This document shows, piece by piece, positions 9,433 through 18,825 of a stretch of 64,000 bases of DNA. The DNA is taken from assembly GCA_017439545.1 (NCBI GenBank), contig JAFSIW010000031.1:80748-144747 (forward strand). Direction: 5' to 3'. The notes beneath the pieces were generated by a model. It made no database searches and had not been told where the DNA came from. It saw nothing but the letters and a program-made list of their open reading frames with translations. This DNA comes from Clostridia bacterium (lineage in GTDB: Bacteria > Bacillota > Clostridia > Oscillospirales > Acutalibacteraceae). Positions within the stretch are counted from its first letter, which is position 1, and each line of letters opens with the position of its first letter. The translations under genes and the position numbers were made by a program.

Positions 9433-10275
9433 TTGGAACAAGCAGTTAAAAAACAACTTCAAGTGACTGCCTGCAAGATCCGTATGGGGATCATTGAAGG
9501 TGTTCACGCCGCAAAATCCGGTCATCCCGGTGGCTCTTTGTCCATCGCCGATGTACTGACTTATCTTTATTTTAAAGAAATGAATATTGATCCTGCCGAT
9601 CCCAAAAAGGCCGATCGTGACCGTATGATTCTTTCTAAAGGGCATACCGCTCCCGGTTTGTATTCTGCATTGGCTAACCGTGGCTATTTCCCTGTAGAAG
9701 ATTTGCTTACCTTGCGTAAGCTGGATTCTTACCTGGAAGGTCATCCCGACATGAAACACACCCCCGGTGTGGATATGTCTTCCGGTTCTTTGGGACAAGG
9801 TATTTCTGTTGCTACCGGTGTTGCTCTTGGCGCTAAATTGGATGGCGACGCCTTCCGTGTTTACTCCATTTTGGGTGACGGTGAATTAGAAGAAGGTCAA
9901 GTTTGGGAAGCCGCCATGTTTGCGGGTCACAAGAAATTGGATACTCTGTGTGCAATTGTTGACAACAACAACCTGCAAATTGACGGTTGCTTAGACGACG
10001 TTTGCTCTCCTTATCCCATTGCCGAAAAATTCCAAGCCTTTAATTGGTACACCATTGAAATTGACGGTCATGACTTTGACCAAATCGAAGCCGCATTTGC
10101 TCAGGCTCGTCAAAACAAAGGCAAGCCCACCGCTATTATTATGACCACTACTAAGGGTAAGGGCGTTTCCTTCATGGAAGACAAAGCCTCCTGGCACGGT
10201 GCTGCCCCCAATGACGAACAATACGAAATCGCCATGAGCGAACTGAAAGCCGCTCTTGCCGCATTAGAAGCATAA
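9433..10275 (+). CDS. transketolase, N-terminal (TPP-binding) subunit
   Basis: Together with the next gene this makes a split transketolase, which moves two-carbon units between sugars in the pentose phosphate pathway. This half carries the thiamine diphosphate pyrophosphate site: SGHPGGSLS, DRMILSKGHTAPGLY and the GDGELEEGQVWEAA...NNNLQIDG motif. It starts at TTG 9433 after AGGAGG. The length (280) is right for split enzymes of Firmicutes and Archaea. Its codon choice is rich in C-ending codons and looks highly expressed compared with its neighbours. Confidence 0.95.
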   Translation: MEQAVKKQLQVTACKIRMGIIEGVHAAKSGHPGGSLSIADVLTYLYFKEMNIDPADPKKADRDRMILSKGHTAPGLYSALANRGYFPVEDLLTLRKLDSYLEGHPDMKHTPGVDMSSGSLGQGISVATGVALGAKLDGDAFRVYSILGDGELEEGQVWEAAMFAGHKKLDTLCAIVDNNNLQIDGCLDDVCSPYPIAEKFQAFNWYTIEIDGHDFDQIEAAFAQARQNKGKPTAIIMTTTKGKGVSFMEDKASWHGAAPNDEQYEIAMSELKAALAALEA

Positions 10276-10291
10276 GAAAGGACGGATCAAA

Positions 10292-11239
10292 ATGGCTGAA
10301 ATTAAAAAACAAGCGACCCGTGAGTCCTATGGCGAAGCCCTGGCAGAAATCGGCGCTAAATATGACAATCTCATCGTTTTGGATGCTGACCTTTCGGGTG
10401 CTACCAAAACCGGCACGTTTAAAAAGCAATATCCTGAACGTTTCTTCAACTGCGGTATTGCTGAACAAAACTTAATTGGTGTTGCCACCGGTCTGACCTT
10501 GGCAGGTAAATTGGTATTCTGCAGTTCTTTCGCCATGTTTGCCGCAGGTCGTGCTTTTGAACAAGTTCGCAATGCTGTCGGTTACCCCCATAACAACGTT
10601 AAAATTGCCGCTACCCACGCCGGCCTTTCGGTTGGTGAAGACGGTGCCACCCACCAATGCAACGAAGATATTGCCTTGATGCGTACCATTCCCGGCATGA
10701 CCATTTTGAACCCTGCTGACCCTGTGGAAGCCAAAGAATGTGTTCGTGCCGCTGCTGAATTTGAAGGTCCTGTATATCTTCGTTTTGGTCGTATGGCTGT
10801 GGAACCCATTTTCGATGAAAATTATAAAATGGAAATCGGCAAAGGTGTTACTTTGCGAGACGGCTCTGACGTTACCATTGTTGCCACCGGTTTGATGGTT
10901 GGTATGGCACTTACTGCTGCCGAACAACTGAAAGCGGAAGGCATTTCTGCTCGCGTCATCAATATTCACACCATTAAACCCTTGGATGCTGAATTGATTA
11001 TCAAAGCCGCCAAAGAAACCGGCGCTATTGTAACCGCTGAAGAACATTCTATCATCGGTGGTTTGGGCGGCGCCGTTACCGAATGCCTGGCCGAAACCTG
11101 CCCCGTACCCGTACTTCGCGTTGGTGTAGAAGATAAATTTGGTACTTCTGCTCCTGCTGCTGAAGTGTTGAAAGCCTATGGCTTGACTCCTGAAAATATC
11201 GCCGAAAAAGCCAAGAAAGCAATTGCTTTGAAAAAATAA
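10292..11239 (+). CDS. transketolase, C-terminal (pyrimidine-binding) subunit
   Basis: The second half of the split transketolase, 315 residues, starts 16 bases after the first half behind AGAAAGGA. It has the pyrimidine-binding domain with NCGIAEQNLIGVATGL (the catalytic Glu that activates TPP) and ATHAGLSVGEDGATHQ, and the C-terminal transketolase domain with GLGGAVTE. The operon ends with a strong terminator 30 bases downstream. Two-gene transketolases are ordinary in this group, so this is not a broken gene. Confidence 0.95.
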   Translation: MAEIKKQATRESYGEALAEIGAKYDNLIVLDADLSGATKTGTFKKQYPERFFNCGIAEQNLIGVATGLTLAGKLVFCSSFAMFAAGRAFEQVRNAVGYPHNNVKIAATHAGLSVGEDGATHQCNEDIALMRTIPGMTILNPADPVEAKECVRAAAEFEGPVYLRFGRMAVEPIFDENYKMEIGKGVTLRDGSDVTIVATGLMVGMALTAAEQLKAEGISARVINIHTIKPLDAELIIKAAKETGAIVTAEEHSIIGGLGGAVTECLAETCPVPVLRVGVEDKFGTSAPAAEVLKAYGLTPENIAEKAKKAIALKK

Positions 11240-11268
11240 ACTTATTATATCATTAAATTAATATCTTG

Positions 11269-11307
11269 TAGGCGTAGTGTTTTAAAAGACACTACGCCTA
11301 TTTTATT
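11269..11307 (+). terminator. intrinsic terminator after the split transketolase
   Basis: A perfect 12-bp stem (TAGGCGTAGTGT / ACACTACGCCTA) with an 8-base loop is followed by TTTTATT. It closes the long mutS-to-transketolase + strand run. Confidence 0.92.
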
Positions 11308-11362
11308 CGCCTTGTGGCAGGTTATAAGCCAAATCTGTTCTTTTTGCAAACTCAACCCACAG

Positions 11363-11417
11363 TTGCACTGTATTAAACTGATATGTTATACTAATTACTA
11401 GACAATTATGTTATAAT
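11363..11417 (+). promoter_or_regulatory. two overlapping promoter-like elements before the XRE regulator
   Basis: Two extended -10 elements occur 25 bases apart: TGTTATACT (11384-11392), preceded at 18 bases by TTGCAC (11363-11368), and TGTTATAAT (11409-11417). The sequences around them are alike (ATGTTATA in both), so they could also form a repeated operator for the regulator downstream. The rest of 11308-11463 shows nothing I recognise. Confidence 0.5.
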
Positions 11418-11463
11418 ACACTTACAAAGTACTTTGAAAACAATTATATAAGGTGGTTTCTCT

Positions 11464-12576
11464 ATGTTAAAAATAGGCGATAAGATTAAATCTTTAAGAA
11501 AATCACAAGATATCACACAAGAAAAATTAGCGGCATATCTTAACATATCATATCAAGCAATAAGCAAGTGGGAAAACGGCACAGCACTACCGGATATAAC
11601 TCTTGTTCCACAAATTGCAAATTTCTTCGGTGTATCTACAGATGAATTACTCTGTATGAATGAAGTAGAAGAAACTGAAGAATTAATAGAATATGAGAAG
11701 ATTTATCGCGAAAACAACCGACTTGGAAAAATGTTGGACAACATCATTTTAAGTCGGGAAGTGTTGACTAAATACCCACGAAACTATCAATGGATGCTGA
11801 ATCTCTCTTATCCTTTAATCCAATATAACGATACCAAAGAACATAATAAGTACAGTTCGGAGCACGGTTTTGTTGAAGAAGCGATAAGTATATGTGAACG
11901 AATTTTAGAGGATTGCACGATTGACTCAATAAGACATAGTGCAATACAGATTTTATGTTATAGTTATAGCGATGTTGGAAAGGAAGATTTAGCACTAAAA
12001 CTCGCCTATGAAATGCCCGATATGTATTTAAGTAAGGAGCATTTACTTTCTCACATATATAAAGGAGAAAAACAAATTGAACAATGTCAAACTGTATTGC
12101 TCTCAATGATAGATGCTTCTTCCGGATTGATATGCATGCTTGCATCAAATGGGTTAATGGGTAAGGAATTAACTATTTTACAAAAAATAGAACTTGTAGA
12201 AACCGCAAACAATTTATACAAGCTAATTTTAAGCGAAGATGAAGATAGTTTGTTCTATAATTGTCGTTTGTGTAGAAACTACAGTTTGTTGGCAGAATTG
12301 TGGTGTAAGAATGGCAATACGGAAAAGGCAATGGAAAATTTGCTTTTGGCAGAAAAAACTGCAACCTATTATGATGCTTGCGACAGTTTAACTGAACAAA
12401 AATACAAATCACTATTAGCAAACAGATGCACATTCAACCCTAAAACAGTTGGAAGGAATTGGGAAGGCACGGAAACAGGTACGCTCCTAAACACCTTGCA
12501 AAGAAAAGTTTTTGACCCTATTAGGGAAACAGATACATTCAAGCAGCTAACAATTCGTTTAAACAATCATCTTTGA
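11464..12576 (+). CDS. XRE-family transcriptional regulator with a long TPR-like C-terminal part
   Basis: Residues 1-65 form an XRE/Cro helix-turn-helix (IGDKIKSLRKSQDITQEKLA, ISYQAISKWENG, FFGVSTDELL). The remaining 300 residues are helical, with several aromatic helix pairs that look like degenerate TPR repeats, as in regulators that read small peptides or cell state; no ligand can be named. AAGGTGG precedes ATG 11464. The gene is more AT-rich and uses more A/T-ending codons than its neighbours and stands alone between two terminators, which suggests a later arrival between housekeeping operons. Confidence 0.85.
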   Translation: MLKIGDKIKSLRKSQDITQEKLAAYLNISYQAISKWENGTALPDITLVPQIANFFGVSTDELLCMNEVEETEELIEYEKIYRENNRLGKMLDNIILSREVLTKYPRNYQWMLNLSYPLIQYNDTKEHNKYSSEHGFVEEAISICERILEDCTIDSIRHSAIQILCYSYSDVGKEDLALKLAYEMPDMYLSKEHLLSHIYKGEKQIEQCQTVLLSMIDASSGLICMLASNGLMGKELTILQKIELVETANNLYKLILSEDEDSLFYNCRLCRNYSLLAELWCKNGNTEKAMENLLLAEKTATYYDACDSLTEQKYKSLLANRCTFNPKTVGRNWEGTETGTLLNTLQRKVFDPIRETDTFKQLTIRLNNHL

Positions 12577-12585
12577 TAAATTAAA

Positions 12586-12617
12586 TAGGCCAAGTATCCA
12601 TACGGGTACTTGGCCTA
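12586..12617. terminator. two-way terminator between the XRE gene and dapB
   Basis: An 11-bp perfect inverted repeat (TAGGCCAAGTA / TACTTGGCCTA) lies between two converging genes. Read on the - strand it is followed by TTTAATTTA, a fair U-tract, so it ends the asd-dapA-dapB transcript. On the + strand the downstream run is weak (AAAACATT). Confidence 0.8.
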
Positions 12618-12638
12618 AAACATTATTTATACATTTAA

Positions 12639-13391
12639 TTACTCACTAACCAAATCGGTCATATCATATAATTTAGGTTCTTTGCCAACCATAAAGGCGG
12701 CGGCTTTCACAGCGCCCACGGCAAACACCTCTTTAGAACGAGCCGAGTGAGAAAGGGTAACGATCTCATCTTTACCCGCGAATATCACTTGATGCTCTCC
12801 CACGATGGTACCACCACGAATGGAATGCATTCCAATCTCATTTTTCGGACGTTTTTGACGACGGCTATGACGGTCATATTCGGGAATCATTTCTTGATCA
12901 CGACCTTCAATGGCGGCATCCAACAGCATATTGGCCGTACCCGAAGGAGCGTCGATCTTCAAATTATGATGCGCTTCAATAATTTCGATGTCCGCCTTGT
13001 CACCAAGCACTTGAGCGGCTTTTTTCACCAATGCGGCAAGCAAATTAATACCCAATGACATATTGCCCGAAAAGAACATGGGAACGGTTTTGGCCGCTTC
13101 GCGAATGGAGTCAACCTGACAGCAACTCAGCCCTGTAGTACAAACAACGGCAGGGATACCTTTGTTCACCGAATAGGCAAGTAATCCATCCAAACAATTG
13201 GGGTGTGAAAAATCAATAATCACGTCAGCGGCTTCTTTCACATCAGAAAATTCACTATATACAGGATAGGAAAGTTCATCTTGGTGCAGGTCAACGCCTG
13301 CTACAATGGTCATATCATCTTGTTCAGCAACAAGATTAGTGATTACTTTTCCCATGTGGCCACAACAACCGGACAAAATCACTCTAATCAT
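12639..13391 (-). CDS. dapB: 4-hydroxy-tetrahydrodipicolinate reductase DapB
   Basis: DapB reduces hydroxy-tetrahydrodipicolinate with NAD(P)H in the lysine/meso-diaminopimelate pathway. The Rossmann motif is GCCGHMGKV at the N-terminus, and the substrate/catalytic motif EAHHNLKIDAPSGTA is intact. ATG 13391 (MIRVILSG) is preferred to GTG 13400: AGGAAG lies ten bases before the ATG but only one base before the GTG. It is the last gene of asd-dapA-dapB. Confidence 0.96.
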   Translation of the reverse strand: MIRVILSGCCGHMGKVITNLVAEQDDMTIVAGVDLHQDELSYPVYSEFSDVKEAADVIIDFSHPNCLDGLLAYSVNKGIPAVVCTTGLSCCQVDSIREAAKTVPMFFSGNMSLGINLLAALVKKAAQVLGDKADIEIIEAHHNLKIDAPSGTANMLLDAAIEGRDQEMIPEYDRHSRRQKRPKNEIGMHSIRGGTIVGEHQVIFAGKDEIVTLSHSARSKEVFAVGAVKAAAFMVGKEPKLYDMTDLVSE

Positions 13392-13420
13392 AAATTTCAC
13401 ACTTCCTAATTTTTGATAAC

Positions 13421-14308
13421 TTAAAGCAGATTAGCCTTTGCCAAGGCAGAACGAATTTTCTCTTTCACCTCATTTGATGCAGGGAAGAGAGGCATTCGGC
13501 ATTCGCCCACATCAAGCCCGATTTGATTCATGGCTTCTTTCACGGGAATGGGATTCACGTCAATAAACATACTGTTCATCACGTCAAGGTAATAGCTTTG
13601 TAATGCGGTAGCGCCCGTAAAATCGCCCTCTAAAGCCTTTTGGCAAATTTGTGACATCTTATCGGGGGCAAGGTTAGAAAACACCGAAATAACGCCTTTG
13701 GCGCCCATAGCCATCATAGCAACTGTATGATCATCATTGCCTGAATAAATATCCAGTTTATCACCGCACAAAGCAATGGTTTGTGCAAGGGCGGAAAAAT
13801 TGCCGTTGGCTTCTTTGGTGGCAACGATGTTGGGGTGCTTGCAAAGACGGGCATAGGTTTGAGGCTTAATATCCATTCCCGTACGGGAGGGTACGTTATA
13901 AAGAATTATCGGCGTATTCACCCGATCTGCTACGTATTCATAATGGCGCACCAATCCGTTTTGCGAAGTTTTGTTGTAATAGGGAGTAACCATCAGCAAA
14001 GCATCGGCGCCCATTTGCTCGGCGGCTTCGGATAGTTCCAGCGTATACAACGTGTCATTGCTACCCGTGCCGGCCACCACAGGCACCCGACCTGCAGAAG
14101 TGGCGATAATGGTCTCAATCACTTTTAAATGTTCTTCGTGGCGTAACGTGCTTTTTTCACCCGTAGTCCCGCATGCAACGATGGCGGAAACGCCGTGCGT
14201 GATCTGATATTCAGTCAGTTCCTTCAGCTTTTCAAAGTCCACACTGCCGTCGGCAGAAAAAGGGGTCACAATGGCTGTGCCCACACCGTGAAAAATTGTT
14301 CTTGCCAT
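13421..14308 (-). CDS. dapA: 4-hydroxy-tetrahydrodipicolinate synthase DapA
   Basis: DapA condenses pyruvate with aspartate semialdehyde, the first committed step to lysine and diaminopimelate. The TIM-barrel product has 295 residues, with GTTGEKSTL, the proton-relay tyrosine in YNVPSRTG, and the Schiff-base lysine in IVATKEANGN. It lies between asd, which makes its substrate, and dapB, which uses its product, separated by about 30 bases from each. Confidence 0.97.
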   Translation of the reverse strand: MARTIFHGVGTAIVTPFSADGSVDFEKLKELTEYQITHGVSAIVACGTTGEKSTLRHEEHLKVIETIIATSAGRVPVVAGTGSNDTLYTLELSEAAEQMGADALLMVTPYYNKTSQNGLVRHYEYVADRVNTPIILYNVPSRTGMDIKPQTYARLCKHPNIVATKEANGNFSALAQTIALCGDKLDIYSGNDDHTVAMMAMGAKGVISVFSNLAPDKMSQICQKALEGDFTGATALQSYYLDVMNSMFIDVNPIPVKEAMNQIGLDVGECRMPLFPASNEVKEKIRSALAKANLL

Positions 14309-14335
14309 GGTTGATCAACTCCGAATTCACAGAAT

Positions 14336-15415
14336 TTAATCCATATACCCCTTAGCGCAAAGAAGTTCTGCAAGCAGCACAGCACCGCCTGCTGCACCCC
14401 GCAGGGTATTATGAGACATACAAACAAATTTATATTGATATTGGGTATCTTCCCGCAGGCGACCTACCGAGATCGCCATGCCGTTTTCTAAATTCCGTTG
14501 CAGTTTAATTTGAGGCATATTATCTTCAACAAAATAGTTGAGGAATTGCTTGGGAGCACTGGGCAAATCCAATTCTTGGGCAGGACCTTTAAATTGTTCC
14601 CAAATAGCCAAAATTTGTTCTTTGGTAGGTTTCACTTTAAAATCTACAAACACAGCAGCAGTGTGACCGTCAGAAACAGGTACACGCAAGCATTGTGCGG
14701 TAAATTTGGGAGAAGTGGCGTTTACAATCTTGTCGCCTTCGATTTTACCCCAAATTTTCAGAGGTTCTTGTTCGGATTTTTCTTCTTCACCGCCAATGAA
14801 GGGAATCAGGTTATCCACCATTTCGGGCCAGCGTTCAAAGGTTTTACCGGCACCGGAGATCGCTTGATAGGTGCAAACCAATACCTTTTCGGGGCCGAAT
14901 TCATTGAGGGGATACAAAGCGGGAACGTACGATTGCAAAGAGCAGTTGGATTTTACGGCAATAAAGCCACGTTTGGTGCCTAAGCGTTTGCGTTGCGAGG
15001 GGATGATGTCGATGTGATCCGCATTCAATTCGGGCACAACCATAGGCACGTCTTCGGTTTTGCGGTGAGCACTGTTGTTGGACACAACAGGGCATTCCAA
15101 TTTAGCATATGCTTCTTCCAAAGCCATAATGTCTGCTTTGGGCATATTAACAGCGCAGAACACAAAATCAACTGCGGCGGCAATTTCTTCTTTTTGATTC
15201 TCGGCATCAAATACGGGCATCTTCTTTACTTGCTCGGGCATTTCGGTAGTCATTGCCCAACGGTCACCAACCGCTTCTTCATAAGTCTTGCCGGCAGAAC
15301 GACCACTGGCCGCCAGCACGGTAATATCAAACCAAGGGTGATTGTTGAGCAGGGTGATAAACCGTTGACCCACCATACCGGTTGCTCCAACAATACCGAC
15401 CTTATACTTTTTCAT
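14336..15415 (-). CDS. asd: aspartate-semialdehyde dehydrogenase, archaeal/fungal-type branch
   Basis: Asd reduces aspartyl phosphate to aspartate semialdehyde. The NADP site GIVGATGMVGQRFI opens the protein, the catalytic cysteine is in KSNCSLQSYVPAL, and ISGAGKTFERWPEM and the late GGAVLLAELL follow. The length (359) and the order of motifs match the archaeal/yeast branch rather than the E. coli type. The start is ATG 15415 with AGGAGA seven bases upstream; longer reading would run into the promoter. It is the first gene of the operon. Confidence 0.95.
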   Translation of the reverse strand: MKKYKVGIVGATGMVGQRFITLLNNHPWFDITVLAASGRSAGKTYEEAVGDRWAMTTEMPEQVKKMPVFDAENQKEEIAAAVDFVFCAVNMPKADIMALEEAYAKLECPVVSNNSAHRKTEDVPMVVPELNADHIDIIPSQRKRLGTKRGFIAVKSNCSLQSYVPALYPLNEFGPEKVLVCTYQAISGAGKTFERWPEMVDNLIPFIGGEEEKSEQEPLKIWGKIEGDKIVNATSPKFTAQCLRVPVSDGHTAAVFVDFKVKPTKEQILAIWEQFKGPAQELDLPSAPKQFLNYFVEDNMPQIKLQRNLENGMAISVGRLREDTQYQYKFVCMSHNTLRGAAGGAVLLAELLCAKGYMD

Positions 15416-15436
15416 AAAAATCTCTCCTAATAAGTA

Positions 15437-15465
15437 TTGTAATAATTTCAAAACTGTATTATAAT
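15437..15465 (+). promoter_or_regulatory. promoter of queA-tgt
   Basis: TTGTAA (15437-15442), 17 bases, TATAAT (15460-15465). It lies 66 bases before queA and back-to-back with the asd promoter. Confidence 0.75.
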
Positions 15466-15485
15466 ATGAAATCATTAATGGTTTT

Positions 15486-15514
15486 ATCATACCATTTTTG
15501 CCTTTCAATGTCAA
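15486..15514 (-). promoter_or_regulatory. promoter of asd-dapA-dapB
   Basis: On the - strand TTGACA (15514-15509), a 17-base spacer and TATGAT (15491-15486) form a near-consensus SigA promoter about 70 bases before asd. The leader is too short for a lysine riboswitch, and none is seen. Confidence 0.85.
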
Positions 15515-15531
15515 TAAAATCGAGGAGAAAC

Positions 15532-16554
15532 ATGAAGAAATCTAACTTTTTTTATCATTTACCCAAAGAATTGATTGCTCAACATCCCTGTGAAAAACGG
15601 GATAATTCTGCTTTAATGGTGTTGCACCGTGAAAGCGGTGAAATTGAACACAAACATTTCTATGATCTGCCTGATTACCTCACCGAACAGGACTGCTTGA
15701 TCATCAACGATACCAAGGTACTTCCTGCGCGAATCTACGGAGTGAAGATCCCCACGGGCGCTGTTGTTGAGTTTTTGCTGTTAAAACAGCACGCTGATGG
15801 TGCGTGGGAATGCTTGGCAGGACCCGGCAAAAAAGCAAAACCGGGGGATCGTTTTTCTTTTGGCAACGGACAGATGGAATGCACGGTAGAAGCAGTTGTA
15901 GAAGAGGGTAACCGTTTAATTCGCTTTACCTATGAAGGCAATTTCTATGAAAAATTAGATCAAATCGGCACCATGCCGCTCCCACCGTATATTACCGAAC
16001 GTTTAGAAGATCAATCCCGCTATCAGACGGTTTACGCCCGTGAAATCGGCTCTGCCGCCGCTCCAACGGCAGGATTGCATTTTACCCCTGAACTCTTTGA
16101 TAAGCTGAAAGAAAAGGGCGTAAAAGTAGGACGTGTCACCTTGCACGTAGGATTGGGCACGTTCCGTCCTGTAAAGGAAGAAGACATCACCAATCACGTT
16201 ATGCACTCCGAACATTATGAAATGCCTCCCGAAACTGCTGAGTTGATTCGCCAAACCAAAGCAAACGGCGGTCGTGTGATCTGCGTGGGCACTACCAGTT
16301 GCCGTACCGTTGAAACTATCGCGTCCCAAGGCGAGATCAAAGCGGACGAGGGTTGGACCAGCATCTTTATTTATCCCGGATACAAATTCGGATGTATGGA
16401 TGGTTTGGTTACCAATTTCCATTTGCCTGAGAGCACTCTTTTGATGCTCATTTCCGCTTTTGCAGGGTATGAACACGTCATGGAAGCCTATCGCATTGCC
16501 GTAGCTGAAAAATACCGTTTTTTCAGTTTCGGAGATGCCATGTTGATTATTTAG
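15532..16554 (+). CDS. queA: S-adenosylmethionine:tRNA ribosyltransferase-isomerase QueA
   Basis: QueA transfers and rearranges the ribose of SAM onto preQ1 in tRNA to give epoxyqueuosine. The 340-residue product starts at ATG 15532 after CGAGGAGA; a longer frame upstream covers the promoter and is rejected. Family motifs include [37 protein letters not shown]-like [20 protein letters not shown] and [13 protein letters not shown]. tgt follows after nine bases, giving the two-gene queuosine unit. Confidence 0.97.
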   Translation: MKKSNFFYHLPKELIAQHPCEKRDNSALMVLHRESGEIEHKHFYDLPDYLTEQDCLIINDTKVLPARIYGVKIPTGAVVEFLLLKQHADGAWECLAGPGKKAKPGDRFSFGNGQMECTVEAVVEEGNRLIRFTYEGNFYEKLDQIGTMPLPPYITERLEDQSRYQTVYAREIGSAAAPTAGLHFTPELFDKLKEKGVKVGRVTLHVGLGTFRPVKEEDITNHVMHSEHYEMPPETAELIRQTKANGGRVICVGTTSCRTVETIASQGEIKADEGWTSIFIYPGYKFGCMDGLVTNFHLPESTLLMLISAFAGYEHVMEAYRIAVAEKYRFFSFGDAMLII

Positions 16555-17694
<1,140 letters not shown>

Positions 17695-17719
17695 TTTTAA
17701 TAATTGTATCAAAATAGTC

Positions 17720-17748
17720 TTGAATTTTATTGATAGACCAAGTATAAT
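17720..17748 (+). promoter_or_regulatory. promoter of yajC
   Basis: TTGAAT (17720-17725), a 17-base spacer and a perfect TATAAT (17743-17748) lie in the gap between tgt and yajC, so yajC has its own start of transcription. Confidence 0.85.
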
Positions 17749-17781
17749 AAGGTAGTAATATTATTGAAAGAGGTAACTAAT

Positions 17782-18102
17782 ATGCAATTTGCTATGAATG
17801 CCGCTGCCGGTCAAACCGGTGGCAAAGGCGGAATGATCTTGATGATAGTCTACTTGGTAGTTATCGTTGCAGTATTCTACTTCCTGATGATCCGTCCCCA
17901 AAAGAAACGTCAAAAGAAAGAAGAAGAAATGCGCAGTAACGTTCAAGTCGGCGATGAGATCATCACCATTGCCGGTGTTTACGGTCGTGTAGTCGCCGTT
18001 AAAGAAGATTCCTTTATTTTGGAATCCGGTCCTGACCGCTCCAAACAACGGATCGCTCGTTGGGCTATTCAACAGAATCTTACTGTACACGAAGATCAAT
18101 AA
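17782..18102 (+). CDS. yajC: preprotein translocase accessory subunit YajC
   Basis: YajC is a small single-span protein associated with SecDF and the Sec translocon. The 106-residue product has one membrane helix (about 20-42, MILMIVYLVVIVAVFYFLM), then the family signature RPQKKRQKKEEEM and a small cytoplasmic beta domain (GDEIITIAGVYGRVV). ATG 17782 sits seven bases after AAGAGGT; an upstream TTG frame is not needed. tgt-yajC is a common pairing; secDF is not in the window. Confidence 0.95.
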   Translation: MQFAMNAAAGQTGGKGGMILMIVYLVVIVAVFYFLMIRPQKKRQKKEEEMRSNVQVGDEIITIAGVYGRVVAVKEDSFILESGPDRSKQRIARWAIQQNLTVHEDQ

Positions 18103-18115
18103 ACAAGTCATAATC

Positions 18116-18168
18116 AACCATCCCATTGAATATGCTCTGTTAGAGGATATGAAAGGGATGGTTTTTTT
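18116..18168 (+). terminator. terminator/attenuator between yajC and the small membrane protein
   Basis: AACCATCCC (18116-18124) pairs with GGGATGGTT (18155-18163), with an inner stem ATAT-g-CTCT / AGAG-g-ATAT, followed by a run of T ending right at the next start codon. The 3' arm contains the only Shine-Dalgarno-like sequence (AAAGGGATGG) for the gene at 18169, so the same hairpin could both stop transcription and hide that ribosome site. Confidence 0.8.
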
Positions 18169-18576
18169 ATGGCACAAACAAATACGTTGTTCCGAACAGG
18201 GGGAGAGGGGAGAAGTATAGCACTCGGCATACTTATTGCTGTTGCAGCGATGCTGTTAGGTAGCGGACTGACAGCGCTGTTTATTACGTTAAAGGATACA
18301 AGCCAATTGATGTTAACCGTCATTATTCACTTGCTTCTGTTTGTTTCCTCCTTTTTTGGTGGCTGGTTTGGCGGGAAAAAGAACGGAAAATACGGATTAA
18401 AAATCGGAATCATCATCGGAGGAATCTTGTTCTTATCATTATCGATAGCAGGTATAATTACAAGCGGCATGAATTTTACACCATATGCCATATTAAAAGC
18501 GGCGGTGATTTTGATAGGAACAAGCATTGGAGGAATTGCGGGTTCTAATCACGCTTTAAAACGAAAGTATAAATAA
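18169..18576 (+). CDS. small four-helix membrane protein, TIGR04086-like
   Basis: The 135-residue product has a short polar N-terminus and four hydrophobic helices (about 18-40, 46-67, 77-98, 105-125) separated by short loops, one being the glycine-rich GGWFGGKKNGKYG. Small proteins of this kind (family TIGR04086) usually lie next to yajC in Clostridia, often with the SCIFF peptide gene; no SCIFF peptide is seen here. The function is unknown. ATG 18169 follows immediately after the terminator U-tract of yajC. Confidence 0.75.
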   Translation: MAQTNTLFRTGGEGRSIALGILIAVAAMLLGSGLTALFITLKDTSQLMLTVIIHLLLFVSSFFGGWFGGKKNGKYGLKIGIIIGGILFLSLSIAGIITSGMNFTPYAILKAAVILIGTSIGGIAGSNHALKRKYK

Positions 18577-18636
18577 AACACATTTGCTTGTGCTTTAAGC
18601 AGTGAAAATTCGCATATTATGTGGTTTACGTAAACA

Positions 18637-18664
18637 AGTTTACATAATATATAGCAGGTTAACA
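18637..18664 (-). other. dif: candidate dif site (XerC/XerD recombination site)
   Basis: Read on the + strand, AGTTTACATAA (18637-18647) plus TATATA (18648-18653) equals, over 17 bases, the reverse complement of the XerD arm and centre of the B. subtilis dif site as I remember it (XerC arm ACTTCCTAGAA, centre TATATA, XerD arm TTATGTAAACT). The proposed XerC arm (GCAGGTTAACA, 18654-18664) does not match well. It lies about 1 kb upstream of xerD and near the gene-orientation flip. The match is seen; the function is inferred. Confidence 0.5.
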
Positions 18665-18725
18665 TAACGTTGTTTACATAACACGTGTTTACGGCAATTA
18701 AATTTATAAAATACGCAAAAAACAC

Positions 18726-18754
18726 TTGCATTATCCAACAAAATCGGTTATAGT
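18726..18754 (+). promoter_or_regulatory. promoter of a short transcript upstream of spoIIM
   Basis: TTGCAT (18726-18731), 17 bases, TATAGT (18749-18754). A terminator follows within about 70 bases, so the product would be roughly 60-70 nucleotides unless transcription reads through towards spoIIM. Confidence 0.6.
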
Positions 18755-18794
18755 ATAGATAACAAAGTAAATATTTATGGTAAACCGCTTTGAT

Positions 18795-18825
18795 AAATCG
18801 CCGTTTTTCAACGGTGATTTTTATT
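18795..18825 (+). terminator. intrinsic terminator in the spoIIM upstream region
   Basis: AAATCGCCGTT (18795-18805) pairs with AACGGTGATTT (18810-18820), 11 bp with one G-T pair and a 4-base loop, then TTATT. It ends the short transcript started at 18726-18754. Confidence 0.8.

Noticed and set aside
9433-11239. Transketolase broken by a frameshift
   Set aside because: Each half has its own ribosome site and full domain boundaries; two-gene transketolases are standard in this group.
15416-15514. 33-residue N-terminal extension of asd
   Set aside because: It covers the promoter region and the AGGAGA site of ATG 15415; Asd proteins begin at the Rossmann motif.
15416-15531. Lysine riboswitch before asd
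   Set aside because: The leader from the mapped promoter is about 65 bases, far too short, and no typical elements are seen.
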